This document shows, one piece after another, positions 19,192 to 27,851 of a DNA stretch of 64,000 nt. The stretch spans positions 62,001 to 126,000 of the forward strand of contig NZ_JFFR01000012.1 in the NCBI RefSeq assembly GCF_000695685.1. The letters run 5' to 3'. Source of the stretch: Vibrio fortis (GTDB lineage: Bacteria > Pseudomonadota > Gammaproteobacteria > Enterobacterales > Vibrionaceae). The translations under genes and the position numbers were made by a program. The notes under the pieces are model-generated. The model made no database searches and was not told the origin of the DNA. It saw only the letters and a list, made by a program, of their open reading frames with translations. Within the stretch, counting starts at the first letter, position 1. Each line of letters starts with the position of its first letter.

Positions 19192-19791
19192 TTATGTGGC
19201 ATTTTCACAAGAAACTAATACTTCCACCTGTTCACTAGATAGATAAGTAATTTCCAGACAAGTTAAATGCCAAACACCGTCAATTAGCTCTGCTCTGGCA
19301 TCGAACACGCCATCACCATGTATTCCTTCCACTTCATACTGCATTTCTGCATAGCCAGATATTTCAGAACTACTCAGTGTCCCCTGCTTTAAGTCGATAG
19401 AATACGGTGCACCTATATTCTCCTGGAACTTGCTAGTTTGTTCCAAAGTACTAAGAGCCAGCTTTGTGGAGCCTGACTCTTCAAATGAATCATTTACACT
19501 GATAGTAACCCCAATGGCAAGAACAACACCTGAGACTATTAATGTTAAAGACGCAACTGACCACCTCCTCTGTGATTTTTTAAATTCCTCTACACTGCTC
19601 CATTGGTTATGGTTCCAAGCCCATTCATTACCTTTGAAGCCCAAAATGAAGGGCATCACTAGGTTAACAAATGGTACCAATACCCATAATGCCCTATAAG
19701 TCCTGAAGCGAATACCCCAGATCCAATTGAAGAAAAATGCTCCCCAATTCCATCCTTTTAAATCATCTGGAAACTCTTTCTGATTTTGCAT
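19192..19791 (-). CDS. Membrane protein with Coa1-like C-terminal domain
   Basis: A 199-residue protein. The N-terminus (WNWGAFFFNWIWGIRFRTY, then MPFILGFKGNEWAWNHNQW) is the tryptophan-rich membrane module seen in DUF2628-like and Coa1-family bacterial proteins, with hydrophobic segments at about 35-55 and 75-97. The C-terminal half (LGAPYSIDLKQG-like segment IGAPYSIDLKQG, then SGYAEMQYEVEGIHGDGVFD) resembles the Coa1/DUF1783 beta domain. In mitochondria Coa1 assists cytochrome oxidase assembly; the bacterial role is unknown and nothing nearby is respiratory. The gene lies in a locally AT-rich patch with another small envelope gene in the same orientation. Confidence 0.6.
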   Translation of the reverse strand: MQNQKEFPDDLKGWNWGAFFFNWIWGIRFRTYRALWVLVPFVNLVMPFILGFKGNEWAWNHNQWSSVEEFKKSQRRWSVASLTLIVSGVVLAIGVTISVNDSFEESGSTKLALSTLEQTSKFQENIGAPYSIDLKQGTLSSSEISGYAEMQYEVEGIHGDGVFDARAELIDGVWHLTCLEITYLSSEQVEVLVSCENAT

Positions 19792-19908
19792 TTACCTTCG
19801 GACTCCTCTTGTCACATATCACGTGCTAAATGGTATTCAACGGACAGTAACAATACCCACGTGTTCCGAATCAACCTTGCGCAACTCGTAAGTGCATTAC
19901 TTAGTTTC

Positions 19909-20328
19909 TTATTCAACTACCTGTATCATCGCTCCAACAGTATTTAACTTATCCGGAATGGGGCCGCATTTGACCTCATACGTTTCACCCGCTTTCACAC
20001 TAGCTTTTACTGCAGGAAACGCATATTCATCACCAACTATACAGTGAGTCAAAACGACATAATCACCGGGCAACATATGAATTTCCTTCGGATAACCAAT
20101 AAATGCATCACCGACGTTCTTAAAGTCTTTTTCATCATCAGATAAATCTGTATAGCTAGAAAAAAGGACACGATAGTTTCTACCAGCAAATTCTAGATTT
20201 TCACCTTTTAGAACAGCCACTTCACTCAAGGGCTTTTTCGAGCCTTCATATGTGTGAACGACGCCAACACAACCGCTTAGAGAAAATACTGTCAGAAGGA
20301 TCGCTGACAAACTTAAACTATTTTTCAC
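19909..20328 (-). CDS. Small lipoprotein of unknown function
   Basis: A 139-residue protein with a lipoprotein signal (ILLTVFSLSGC, Cys at about residue 20). The mature part has a PEGA-like or carboxypeptidase-regulatory-like pattern: PKEIHMLPGDYVVLTHC followed by VKAGETYEVKC, with two Cys that could pair. No family can be named. It precedes the Coa1-like gene on the same strand (117-base gap), so they may be co-transcribed. Base composition is AT-rich compared with the flanking operons, suggesting accessory DNA. Confidence 0.65.
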   Translation of the reverse strand: MKNSLSLSAILLTVFSLSGCVGVVHTYEGSKKPLSEVAVLKGENLEFAGRNYRVLFSSYTDLSDDEKDFKNVGDAFIGYPKEIHMLPGDYVVLTHCIVGDEYAFPAVKASVKAGETYEVKCGPIPDKLNTVGAMIQVVE

Positions 20329-20703
20329 ATATACTCCTCAATACGTGTGATAAAAAATACAACAGTTCTCAGAAAAAACTCTATGCATTCAATGCTATAG
20401 ATTTCCTGTCTAGTTTTTTGTCGCTAGAATTTTACAGGTGGTTTTTATTTATAAACAAGGACTTAATGTTATACATAATGATGCATTGATCAAAATTTAT
20501 AAAACCCATAAATAATTCAGCATCAAAAAATCACCTTCATAAAGCGCCAAAGCTATTGATTCATATAAATCATCATCCCCCTAGTGACTTTCCCCCAAGT
20601 CACCTATGTCCAATCACGACATACCTGTTGTCGTGGTGTTCACTCGCGTATTGCCTGCAGCACTCTTTAAACTCACGCCATCTTTTCGAGTTTAGAGGTT
20701 GTT
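20329..20703. other. AT-rich intergenic region before mdtL
   Basis: 375 bases with no convincing gene on either strand. It must contain the lipoprotein promoter (minus strand) and the mdtL promoter (plus strand). No operator or terminator could be assigned. Confidence 0.45.
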
Positions 20704-21888
20704 ATGATCCGTTTCTTACTGTGTAGTTTTAGCTTTGTACTGCTCTACCCGACTGCTATTGATCTGTATTTAGTCGGCTTGCCGCAAATCGCGGCGGATC
20801 TGAATGCGACCGAGTCACAACTGCATACTGCGTTTTCGATTTACCTAGCGGGTATGGCAAGCACCATGTTGTTGGCAGGCAAAGTCGCAGACCAACTTGG
20901 GCGCAAGCCTGTCATCATTATTGGTGCTTTAATCTTTATCGCCGCATCTCTGTTTGCGGGCAGTACCGAACAAATATCAGTATTTTTGACAGGTCGGTTC
21001 TTCCAAGGGGTTGGCGCTGGAGCTTGTTACGTGGTCGCCTTTGCGATTCTCCGAGATGTGCTGGATGATCAAGCCAGAGCTAAGGTGCTCTCTATGCTCA
21101 ATGGCATCACTTGTATTATCCCAGTGATTGCGCCGGTGGTTGGGCACATGATCATGCTCTACTCACCGTGGCAAACCCTATTCACGGTAATGGCAGCGAT
21201 TGGTGTTGTGGTATGTATTCTCGCCACCTTTGTGCTGCGCGAAACCTTAATTAAAGAGCCGTCCAAGGCCACTCAAGAACAGAGCTCAGAGTCTTTTATC
21301 AATGGCTACTTTTTAAGAAGATTGGTTATTACGACCTTAGGCGTTGCCACCATTCTTAGTTATGTGAATGTATCGCCAATGGTGATCATAGGGACACTAG
21401 AGATGGATCGTGGCGATTACTCATCTGTCATGGCATACACCGCATTGGCGGGCATGCTCACCTCTTTCTGTACACCGCTCATCCTGAATTACGTGAATCA
21501 GAAGACCCTAATCGTTAGTGCACAACTTCTATTTGCGACTGCAGCGACTGGGTTGTTGCTCTCTTCTCAATTACAGCTCGCTACACCTTATTACCTCGCG
21601 TCGTTCGTCGCCTTGTGTATTGGCTTCTCTTTGGGCTTTGGGGTAACTATGAGTCAGGCTTTAGCGCCATTTAGCCAACGTGCAGGGGTCGCTAGCTCAC
21701 TACTTGGTATTAGCCATGTCTCTTTCTCGGCAGCCTATATCTGGCTAATGGGAGTGCTAGGCATTAATGCATTGAATATTCTGATCTTTATCCTAGTCTT
21801 AGGTAGTATCGCCAGTTGCGCTCTATTACTATTAGAACGAGTACAAACAACGAATCGTCACTATGAAGAAAGCTCTCAACCGTCTTGA
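20704..21888 (+). CDS. mdtL: MFS multidrug efflux transporter MdtL
   Basis: A 394-residue major-facilitator (DHA1, Bcr/CflA-like) exporter with 12 predicted TM helices. It follows E. coli MdtL (391 residues) along its N-terminal half: [40 protein letters not shown], the cytoplasmic A-motif [31 protein letters not shown] and [20 protein letters not shown]. It should expel drugs (chloramphenicol in E. coli) by proton antiport at the inner membrane. Its end overlaps yidZ by 26 bases, the same gene order as in E. coli, supporting both names. Confidence 0.92.
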   Translation: MIRFLLCSFSFVLLYPTAIDLYLVGLPQIAADLNATESQLHTAFSIYLAGMASTMLLAGKVADQLGRKPVIIIGALIFIAASLFAGSTEQISVFLTGRFFQGVGAGACYVVAFAILRDVLDDQARAKVLSMLNGITCIIPVIAPVVGHMIMLYSPWQTLFTVMAAIGVVVCILATFVLRETLIKEPSKATQEQSSESFINGYFLRRLVITTLGVATILSYVNVSPMVIIGTLEMDRGDYSSVMAYTALAGMLTSFCTPLILNYVNQKTLIVSAQLLFATAATGLLLSSQLQLATPYYLASFVALCIGFSLGFGVTMSQALAPFSQRAGVASSLLGISHVSFSAAYIWLMGVLGINALNILIFILVLGSIASCALLLLERVQTTNRHYEESSQPS

Positions 21889-22822
21889 TCTCAACTTACT
21901 TTTCACGCTGCAATTGTTGGTGCAAGAACGCAGCGTGTCTATGACAGCGAAAAAACTCAACGTTACGCCGTCGACCGTGAGCAAGTCTTTGAACAAGCTG
22001 AGGGATTGGTTTGATGACCCTCTGTTTGTGAAGACTCCAAAAGGATTAGCGCCTACGCCCCTAGTCGAGAGCATGGAGCAAGACCTGTCAGAGTGGTTGC
22101 AAAAAAGCCATCAACTGATGGACAGACGCAGCGAAGCCGCAACCAATAAGGTGCACTTTGATCTTCATATTGAATCTCCCTTGTTACTGACGTTCTTGAA
22201 CGACCTGCTACTCAAAATTGAGCAGCGCTATCCCAATGCGAGCGTTAAAACCAGCAACTGGGATTATGATTCGATAGACGCGTTAATTCGTGGAGAGGCT
22301 GATATTGCGTTTACAGGGCGTGAGACTCACCCAAGGTCAAAAGAGTCTCTGGATCTGATGCCCTACTCTATTGATTTTGAGGTGTTGTTCAACGACGAGC
22401 CTAAGGTGTTCCTGCGAGACGATCATCCCGCTTTAAAAGAGGAGTGGACTCTAGACACCTTTCTCAAATATACCCATATCAACATCGTATGGGAGAAGAA
22501 CGAGACTTGGGCACTGGATGAAGTTCTGAAAGAGTTAGGGAGAACCCGCAATGCAGGTTTAACCCTATCTAGCTTTGAGCAGGCGCTTTATATGGCCGCG
22601 CAACCGGGACATCAAATGCTGACGACGTCTCCCGGTTATTGTGACGATTATATCAAGCAGCTTCACCCAAACCTTGTGGCACTGCCGCTACCGTTAGACA
22701 ACGAACAGCTAGAGAAAATGACGATTCCCTTCACTATGATTTGGCACAAGCGCAATGCTTATAACCCTAAGCTTGTCTGGCTAAAAGAAACACTCAGAAG
22801 CTTAATGGCGAACCAAGCCTAA
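21863..22822 (+). CDS. yidZ: LysR-family regulator YidZ
   Basis: A 319-residue LysR-type regulator matching E. coli YidZ (319 residues) throughout: [60 protein letters not shown], and the terminal [20 protein letters not shown]. YidZ has been linked to anaerobic nitric-oxide protection in E. coli; that role is only assumed here. It starts inside mdtL (26-base overlap) and is therefore co-transcribed with the pump. Whether it regulates mdtL is not known. It is followed, convergently, by the aminotransferase fragment. Confidence 0.92.
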   Translation: MKKALNRLDLNLLFTLQLLVQERSVSMTAKKLNVTPSTVSKSLNKLRDWFDDPLFVKTPKGLAPTPLVESMEQDLSEWLQKSHQLMDRRSEAATNKVHFDLHIESPLLLTFLNDLLLKIEQRYPNASVKTSNWDYDSIDALIRGEADIAFTGRETHPRSKESLDLMPYSIDFEVLFNDEPKVFLRDDHPALKEEWTLDTFLKYTHINIVWEKNETWALDEVLKELGRTRNAGLTLSSFEQALYMAAQPGHQMLTTSPGYCDDYIKQLHPNLVALPLPLDNEQLEKMTIPFTMIWHKRNAYNPKLVWLKETLRSLMANQA

Positions 22823-22841
22823 TTGAGCTGCCTTTGCCAAT

Positions 22842-23165
22842 TTACTTTGCTTGGTTCACAGCATCGCGCAGTGACTGTAGCGAATCTTTCAGCTGTTCCA
22901 ATGGCGCAGCAAAGTTCATGCGATAGAAGTTCTTATCAGGCTCGCCAAACCAAGTACCTGGAGTCAGCGCCAGTTTCGCGTCGTTCACCAGTAGTGATTT
23001 AAGTTGTTCGGCCTCTAGGCCTAATCCCGTAAAATCAAACCAGATCTGATTAGTCCCTTGCGGCTTGAACACTTTCACTTGCGGTAAGCTTTCCGCCATA
23101 AAGCTAACAATCCAATCACGGCTCTGAGACGTCGCGGCAGAGAAAAAGATGCAAATTATTTTCAA
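22842..23165 (-). pseudogene. C-terminal fragment of a MalY/PatB-type aminotransferase
   Basis: The last about 95 codons match the C-terminal domain of PLP-dependent cystathionine beta-lyase/aminotransferases of the MalY/PatB group: SRDWIVSFMAESLPQVKV, PQGTNQIWFDFTGLGLEAEQ, AKLALTPGTWFGEPDKNFYR and MNFAAPLEQL. A full protein is about 390 residues, so the whole PLP domain with its lysine is missing. The first dozen codons (MKIICIFF) have no counterpart, and the sequence between this fragment and the AraC gene stop at 23190 is non-homologous AT-rich DNA. The gene was cut between about 23130 and 23190. I see no N-terminal part elsewhere in the window. It cannot be functional. Confidence 0.8.
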
Positions 23166-23189
23166 TTTTTTCGAAATATAACCGTTTTC

Positions 23190-23978
23190 TTACAACAATC
23201 GATTCTTATACTGCTCTGGTGTTTGTCCTGAGTACTTCTTAAACATAGAAATGAAAGGGCTGGCTTGGTTATAGCCTAGGGTGAGAGCGACCTCTTTCAC
23301 TGATTGACCGTTACGTAGTAGATCCATTGAATAAAGATAGCGAACACGTAAACGCCACTCAGTGAAGCTCATGCCTAACTCACTTTGGCAATGGCGTGAC
23401 AATGTACGCTCTGTGGTATGAACACGCTCGGCCCAATCCTTAAGAGAAATCTCATCAGTTGGGTTCTCTTCAATCGCCGCAAGGATTGGGGCTAAATACT
23501 TGTTGTCCGTCGACGGCAAGAAGTGGTGTTCAACCTGTCGCTCAGCTAATTGATCAAGTAGTACCTGCACTAAACGCTTGTCGGGTTCACTTTCAGCGAC
23601 ATTGATGTTCCTTTCACGAAAATCATCAATGATCGACGATACGATCGGCGTGATCTTTATTAGGCTAGTCTTTTCTGGCAGGTGTTGAGTCAGCTCTGGC
23701 GCAATATTTAGTGAGCAGTAATCTAGAGGCTTACGATTGTAACTACAGTGCATGACGCCAGCTGGCACCCAAATAGCTAGATGTGGCGGTGCTAAGAAAC
23801 GCGTTCCTTCCGCTTCCATTTCTAAGATACCACCACTGATCAGTTGTACTTGTCCCCAAGGATGGCTGTGGACTCGGGTTTCAGTATTAGAGAGAAACGC
23901 TTCGAAATTCATAAATACGTTGGATGGTGCCTTATCAATTGATAAGGACGGATGAAGGTTTCTTGATTGTTTTTTCAA
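23190..23978 (-). CDS. AraC-family regulator with cupin sensor domain
   Basis: A 262-residue regulator. Residues 30-110 form a cupin-type effector domain (HSHPWGQVQLISGGILEM, then APPHLAIWVPAGVMHCS). Residues 165-260 hold the two helix-turn-helix motifs of AraC/XylS (ISLKDWAERVHTTERTLSRH, then VKEVALTLGYNQASPFISMF, ending in FKKYSGQTPEQYK). The layout resembles the NimR/YdeC group, which usually controls a neighbouring exporter. It is divergent from the EamA transporter gene 99 bases away, so that gene is the probable target. The stop lies 24 bases from the truncated aminotransferase, at an apparent recombination border. Confidence 0.9.
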   Translation of the reverse strand: MKKQSRNLHPSLSIDKAPSNVFMNFEAFLSNTETRVHSHPWGQVQLISGGILEMEAEGTRFLAPPHLAIWVPAGVMHCSYNRKPLDYCSLNIAPELTQHLPEKTSLIKITPIVSSIIDDFRERNINVAESEPDKRLVQVLLDQLAERQVEHHFLPSTDNKYLAPILAAIEENPTDEISLKDWAERVHTTERTLSRHCQSELGMSFTEWRLRVRYLYSMDLLRNGQSVKEVALTLGYNQASPFISMFKKYSGQTPEQYKNRLL

Positions 23979-24077
23979 ACTTGTCTTCCTATCGCGTTCG
24001 ATGTCTTTTTAAAGATATCTGTTAGTGTAACGACCTGTCAAACTATGCGCATCAACTCATTCTGCGATGGAATTCAC

Positions 24078-24971
24078 ATGTCATATCTTCTGCCATTTTT
24101 TACTGTTTGTATCTGGGGTGCCAATGCCATTGTGAATAAGATGGCGGCAAGCGTTATCGAGCCAAGCGCAATGAGTTTCTTCCGTTGGTTTGTCGCCATG
24201 CTCATTCTTACGCCTTTCTGCCTGCCCAGTGCGATTAAACAGTGGCCTGCGATTAAGCCGAATCTGGCAAAGTTAGCATTTCTGGCTTTGTTGGGAATGG
24301 TGCTGAATCAATCTCTTGGCTACTACGCAGGGCTTACCACCAGCGCATCAAACATGGCGCTGATTACCTCGCTGGTACCCTTGATTAGCGTGTTTTTGAG
24401 TGTTCCGCTGCTGCATAAGTCGATTTCGGGGCTGAGCATTGTCGGTGGCGTGTTATCGCTATCGGGCTTGGCATTTATGCTGGGTAAAGGTGATCCACTG
24501 TTTTTCTTGCACCAAAAGCTCACCCAAGGCGATGGCTATATGTTAATTGCCGCTGTTGTCTACGCCTCTTACTGTGTGCTGCTCAAACGTTGGAAGATGC
24601 CGGTGAGCAACTGGGTAGTAATCTACATGCAAGGTCTATTTGCGGTCGCGATGTTAACGCCTCTATGGTTGTCGAGCGAACAGTTGATGCCTTCTCAAGA
24701 GTCGCTGCCACTTATCGCTTACGCTGCGGTTGCTGCTTCAGTATTGGCTCCTTGGATGTGGGTGAAAGCCATCGATGCAATTGGAGCAGACTCTAGCGCT
24801 ATGTTCATGAACTTGCTACCTGTTGTCGCTGTCGTTCTAGCAGCAACGTGGCTTGGTGAAACGGTGCACGACTACCACTTCATGGGCGGTATCATGGTGA
24901 TCTCTGGCGTGATCATGGCGCAAATCAAGAGAAAGCAGGTGATCAAAGCGGCTGTTCCTCAGCAAGGTTAG
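24078..24971 (+). CDS. EamA/DMT-family metabolite exporter
   Basis: A 297-residue inner-membrane protein with ten predicted TM helices in two EamA repeats: the first from YLLPFFTVCIWGANAIVNKM to about residue 140, the second from DGYMLIAAVVYASYCVLLKR to the end, with the typical last helix pair near YHFMGGIMVISGVIMAQIKR. DMT exporters move amino acids or other small metabolites outward; the substrate is not visible. The frame is open from 23967, but the ATG at 24078, preceded by GGA, gives the normal family N-terminus. It is divergent from the AraC gene, a common regulator-exporter pairing. Confidence 0.88.
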   Translation: MSYLLPFFTVCIWGANAIVNKMAASVIEPSAMSFFRWFVAMLILTPFCLPSAIKQWPAIKPNLAKLAFLALLGMVLNQSLGYYAGLTTSASNMALITSLVPLISVFLSVPLLHKSISGLSIVGGVLSLSGLAFMLGKGDPLFFLHQKLTQGDGYMLIAAVVYASYCVLLKRWKMPVSNWVVIYMQGLFAVAMLTPLWLSSEQLMPSQESLPLIAYAAVAASVLAPWMWVKAIDAIGADSSAMFMNLLPVVAVVLAATWLGETVHDYHFMGGIMVISGVIMAQIKRKQVIKAAVPQQG

Positions 24972-25226
24972 TGCCGATTAATCTAGAAAGTATGGCATGA
25001 AAACCTATGTAGCCGATAAAAGCTCTGGCGATAACACCAAAATGACTCGCTCTTGAGCATTTGGCGGCTACCCAAATCTTCAACACTAATAAATCACCTG
25101 CAGCAATCCCTCTTTATCACCATAACCAAACTTGCTTTTTAGGTAACTCCTTGAAAGGTTTACCAATCACTAATCCGAAGAGAAACATCTACGCGAAGGT
25201 CTCATATCTTGTGGTGAAATGTTCAA

Positions 25227-25367
25227 AATTGTATGGCAACACCCATACAATTGGTATAGGATACGATTTAGTTAACCGAATAAACAACGGTTAGTTGGCT
25301 ATAAAAATAGAGGCTAGATAATCAGCCCAATCATGGAAGGCACCGAGCTCAATACTCGGTGTTTTTT
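25227..25367 (+). ncRNA. Candidate small RNA with 5' stem-loop and terminator
   Basis: AATTGTATGG and CCATACAATT form a perfect ten-base stem with a six-base loop (25227-25252). About 90 bases on, CACCGAG and CTCGGTG form a seven-base stem with a T-run (25341-25367). No gene ends nearby: the EamA stop is 370 bases upstream. A short independent transcript is the simplest explanation, but the 26-base palindrome could instead be a repressor operator. The promoter is not resolved. Confidence 0.35.
25341..25367 (+). terminator. Orphan Rho-independent terminator
   Basis: CACCGAG, a seven-base loop, CTCGGTG and six T. No protein gene ends within 360 bases upstream on this strand. Confidence 0.85.
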
Positions 25368-25521
25368 CATATCTGCACAAGTTAATTCTCCCAACAGCTC
25401 TCGCGTCGATATTTCCCTGCTCAACCAGCAAACTCTGCTTTTAATTCCTACGACTAAAGTATATGTTATTGGTAAGTAACATAGTTGTTGCAGTACAACA
25501 TAAGAATAAAAAGGACTAAAG

Positions 25522-26016
25522 ATGAGCAGTAGTCAAAATGGAAAGCGCGACGTAACCCTGCGCTTTTTAGCTGAGCCCGGAGATGTAAACTTTGGCGGTA
25601 AAGTTCACGGTGGTGCCGTGATGAAATGGATCGATTTAGCGGCATACGCTTGTTCTGCAGGTTGGAGTGGCAAATACTGTATTACGGCCTATGCCGGTGG
25701 CATTCGATTTGTTGCACCGATCCACGTAGGTAACTTGGTCGAAGTAAGCGCAAAAGTGATCTACACAGGCTCTTCTTCCATGCATATCGCGATTGATGTA
25801 CAAGCGAGTGATCCGAAAGAGCTCAATAACCGCCTAACCACCCACTGTATTGTTATCATGGTGGCGGTTGATGAAAATGGTTTACCAACCAAAGTGCCAG
25901 AGTGGGTACCAGAAACCCAAGAAGATATTGAGCTACGCGACTCTGCTGTTCGCCTGATGAACATGCGCAAAGAGATTGGCGAAGAGATGGAAGCACACGT
26001 CAAATATCTTAAATAA
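25522..26016 (+). CDS. Acyl-CoA thioesterase (hotdog fold, YciA/ACOT-like)
   Basis: It hydrolyses acyl-CoA to free acid and CoA in the cytosol. The 164-residue protein opens with the acyl-CoA thioesterase block (DVNFGGKVHGGAVMKWIDLA), where the conserved N-x-x-G-x-x-H-G-G and the catalytic Asp of the helix are visible, followed by the hotdog strands GGIRFVAPIHVGNLVEVSAK and SSSMHIAIDVQA. It probably works as a hexamer, as family members do. AAGGA stands seven bases before the ATG. It is monocistronic. The acyl chain preference cannot be told. It fits the lipid-use theme of the window. Confidence 0.92.
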   Translation: MSSSQNGKRDVTLRFLAEPGDVNFGGKVHGGAVMKWIDLAAYACSAGWSGKYCITAYAGGIRFVAPIHVGNLVEVSAKVIYTGSSSMHIAIDVQASDPKELNNRLTTHCIVIMVAVDENGLPTKVPEWVPETQEDIELRDSAVRLMNMRKEIGEEMEAHVKYLK

Positions 26017-26024
26017 ATCTTAGG

Positions 26025-26053
26025 GTTACACACTTAACCATTGAGTGTGTAAC
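26025..26053 (+). terminator. Terminator-like hairpin after the thioesterase gene
   Basis: GTTACACACT and AGTGTGTAAC are perfectly complementary (ten bases, nine-base loop), followed by TCCATTTTCT. The T-run is delayed, so efficiency is uncertain. Confidence 0.65.
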
Positions 26054-26154
26054 TCCATTTTCTCTTCTTACTCGTTTATCAAGTCACGAGTCTGTAAAAT
26101 ATTATAACTGTAATAAAGTCGTCATTTAGCTCTGCTTAAATACTGCCATCTAAC

Positions 26155-26430
26155 ATGGACATCACTGTATTTCTGGAGCACCTCTTGAGCGTTACGCGCA
26201 CTACTTTGAGTGAATCAACCCTAAACAATCTTAAGGCGGTTGAGTATCAATGGGTAAGAACCCTGTACGTAGAAGGCTACAACAACGAAGAGATCAATCA
26301 CTATATCCAAACCTGTTTTGGTGGCGATAACACCTTCGCAGACCTCTTTAGACGCGTCGCATTAGACCAAGAGAGTATCTACGTATTGCTGCAACACCTT
26401 GGCTGCGCTCCTTCCAATAGAGAACTCTAA
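26155..26430 (+). CDS. Small acidic hypothetical protein
   Basis: A 91-residue protein of no family I know. It is largely alpha-helical in appearance, with no signal peptide or TM segment. There is no Shine-Dalgarno before the ATG; a TAAATACT box about 15-20 bases upstream could be a -10, so a leaderless or near-leaderless start is possible. A ten-base inverted repeat (AGTCGCTTAT ... ATAAGCGACT, 26444-26479) follows the stop. Coding nature is likely from amino-acid composition but not proven. Confidence 0.5.
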   Translation: MDITVFLEHLLSVTRTTLSESTLNNLKAVEYQWVRTLYVEGYNNEEINHYIQTCFGGDNTFADLFRRVALDQESIYVLLQHLGCAPSNREL

Positions 26431-26443
26431 TCCAATACATTTC

Positions 26444-26479
26444 AGTCGCTTATAAATAGCAAATTATTGATAAGCGACT
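26444..26479. repeat. Ten-base inverted repeat after the small ORF
   Basis: AGTCGCTTAT and ATAAGCGACT are perfect reverse complements around a 16-base AT-rich loop. No T-run follows on either strand, so it may be an mRNA 3' structure or protein-binding site. Confidence 0.5.
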
Positions 26480-26747
26480 AACCCCCTTGTAGAACTCATC
26501 CTCAAACAGCTTTGCCATACAATTTTTATGCAACACTAATCATTGTTGCATGACTTTCATTGAAGTCTCACGCAGTGGGCTTTGACCAAAGTATCAATTC
26601 CCTTTTGCCTATTTATACTGGCTTTGCGATTAGTTGTTAACGAGACAATAAGTGACTAGAGCTATGATGGGCATGTCATCTCAAACAGGGTGAGAAGTTC
26701 TTAAAGAGGTGCAGGCGCATTTGAAAGGATTGGTTTTCTGCAGATAT

Positions 26748-26774
26748 AAAAAAACCCAAGTAAGTACCTGGGTT
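26748..26774 (-). terminator. Distal terminator of the malEFG transcript
   Basis: On the minus strand AACCCAGG, a six-base loop and CTTGGGTT (one mismatch) are followed by a run of seven T. Confidence 0.8.
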
Positions 26775-26905
26775 AGAGTTACAAAAACCACTAATCATTG
26801 AATAGCGTAAGGAACCTGATTAGTAGCCAGCTATGCGTAACCTGAGGGTTATTTTTATTACTGATCGGCGGCCAAACCAAATGATGTAATAAAAATGCCA
26901 ATATC
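26748..26905 (-). ncRNA. Candidate malG 3'-UTR-derived small RNA
   Basis: Downstream of malG on the same strand there is first a hairpin (26906-26925), then a second hairpin from ACTAATCA/TGATTAGT (26790-26824), and finally a true terminator: AACCCA-type stem ending in seven T at 26748-26774. A terminator 175-200 bases after the stop, preceded by a second folded element, is the usual architecture of 3'-UTR-derived sRNAs. In E. coli a MalH sRNA is released from the malG 3' end, which makes this position suggestive. No sequence identity with MalH is claimed. Confidence 0.35.
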
Positions 26906-26925
26906 GAGCGACCTTGCGGTCGCTC
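26906..26925 (-). terminator. Hairpin directly after malG
   Basis: GAGCGACC and GGTCGCTC form a perfect eight-base stem with a TTGC tetraloop, 24 bases after the malG stop. Downstream T content on the minus strand is poor, so it may act as an exonuclease barrier or partial terminator rather than the transcript end. Confidence 0.6.
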
Positions 26926-26949
26926 TTTGTCTTTCTTATAAGCTCTAGC

Positions 26950-27840
26950 TTATCCTTTTACACCACCTGCCGTCAAACCACCAACTAGCCAACGTTGCGC
27001 TAATAGGAAGACGATAGTGATAGGAAGTGCCGATAGTACTGCTGCTGCCGCAAAGTCACCCCATAGGTAGTTTTGTGGGTATAGATACTGCTGCATACCA
27101 ACCGCTAGTGTGTAAGAGTTCACGTCTGAAAGCAGGATAGATGCAACCGGAACCTCACCAACAACACCGATGAACGATAGGATAAATACTACCGCTAGAA
27201 TTGGCACAGACAGTGGTAGTAGTACCAATCGGAATGCTTGCCATGGAGTAGCACCATCTAGCGCTGCCGCTTCTTCTAGAGAGTTATCAATCGTTTCAAA
27301 GTAACCTTTGATTGTCCAAACGTGCAGTGCAATACCCCCTAGGTAAGAGAAGATAAGACCACCGTGTGTGTTCAAGCCTAGGAACGGAATGTACTGACCT
27401 AGTTTGTCGAACAACGCGTAGATTGCAACCAGTGCTAGTACCGCTGGGAACATCTGGAAAATCATCATCGCTTTTAGAAGCGTCTCTTTGCCCTTAAAGC
27501 GCATACGAGCAAATGCGTAAGCTGATGTTGTAGACAGTGCCACAATCAGGATTGATGTGATACCTGCAACTTTTACTGAGTTCCATAGCCAAGTTAGTAC
27601 TGGGAATGGAGGTGGTGTTACCGAGCCATCTGCGTTAGTTACTGGGATACCCAGTGCCAGTTTCCAGTGCTCCAGTGATGGGTTCTCTGGAATCAAGCTA
27701 CCTGTTGCAAAGTTACCTTCACGGAACGAGATCGCGATGATCATCAATAGTGGGAAGATAATCAGTGCTAGGAAGCACCACAGCGCAATATGCGTTGCCC
27801 ACACTCGGTATTTCAGGCTTTTACCTTGTACCATAGCCAT
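26950..27840 (-). CDS. malG: Maltose/maltodextrin ABC transporter permease MalG
   Basis: One of the two inner-membrane permeases of the maltose importer MalEFGK2. The 296-residue length equals E. coli MalG. Six TM helices are visible, with the EAA loop [20 protein letters not shown] that docks on MalK, and the typical C-terminus ending [12 protein letters not shown]. It is the last gene of the malEFG operon, 11 bases after malF, with AAGGAG seven bases before the ATG. Transcription is expected to need MalT and CRP from the malE promoter. Identification is secure. Confidence 0.97.
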   Translation of the reverse strand: MAMVQGKSLKYRVWATHIALWCFLALIIFPLLMIIAISFREGNFATGSLIPENPSLEHWKLALGIPVTNADGSVTPPPFPVLTWLWNSVKVAGITSILIVALSTTSAYAFARMRFKGKETLLKAMMIFQMFPAVLALVAIYALFDKLGQYIPFLGLNTHGGLIFSYLGGIALHVWTIKGYFETIDNSLEEAAALDGATPWQAFRLVLLPLSVPILAVVFILSFIGVVGEVPVASILLSDVNSYTLAVGMQQYLYPQNYLWGDFAAAAVLSALPITIVFLLAQRWLVGGLTAGGVKG

Positions 27841-27851
27841 TGTCGTGCTCC

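Larger units (their letters stand above)
24972..25521. other. Intergenic region with orphan terminator and palindrome
   Basis: 550 bases. A frame at 25061-25294 has no start signal or family resemblance and is rejected. Two real structures are present: a perfect 10-base inverted repeat at 25227-25252 and a strong plus-strand terminator at 25341-25367. The thioesterase promoter lies in the last 130 bases. Confidence 0.5.

Noticed and set aside
25061..25294. 77-codon plus-strand frame in the intergenic region
   Set aside because: No ribosome-binding site, no family-like features, and it overlaps the palindrome; more likely non-coding.
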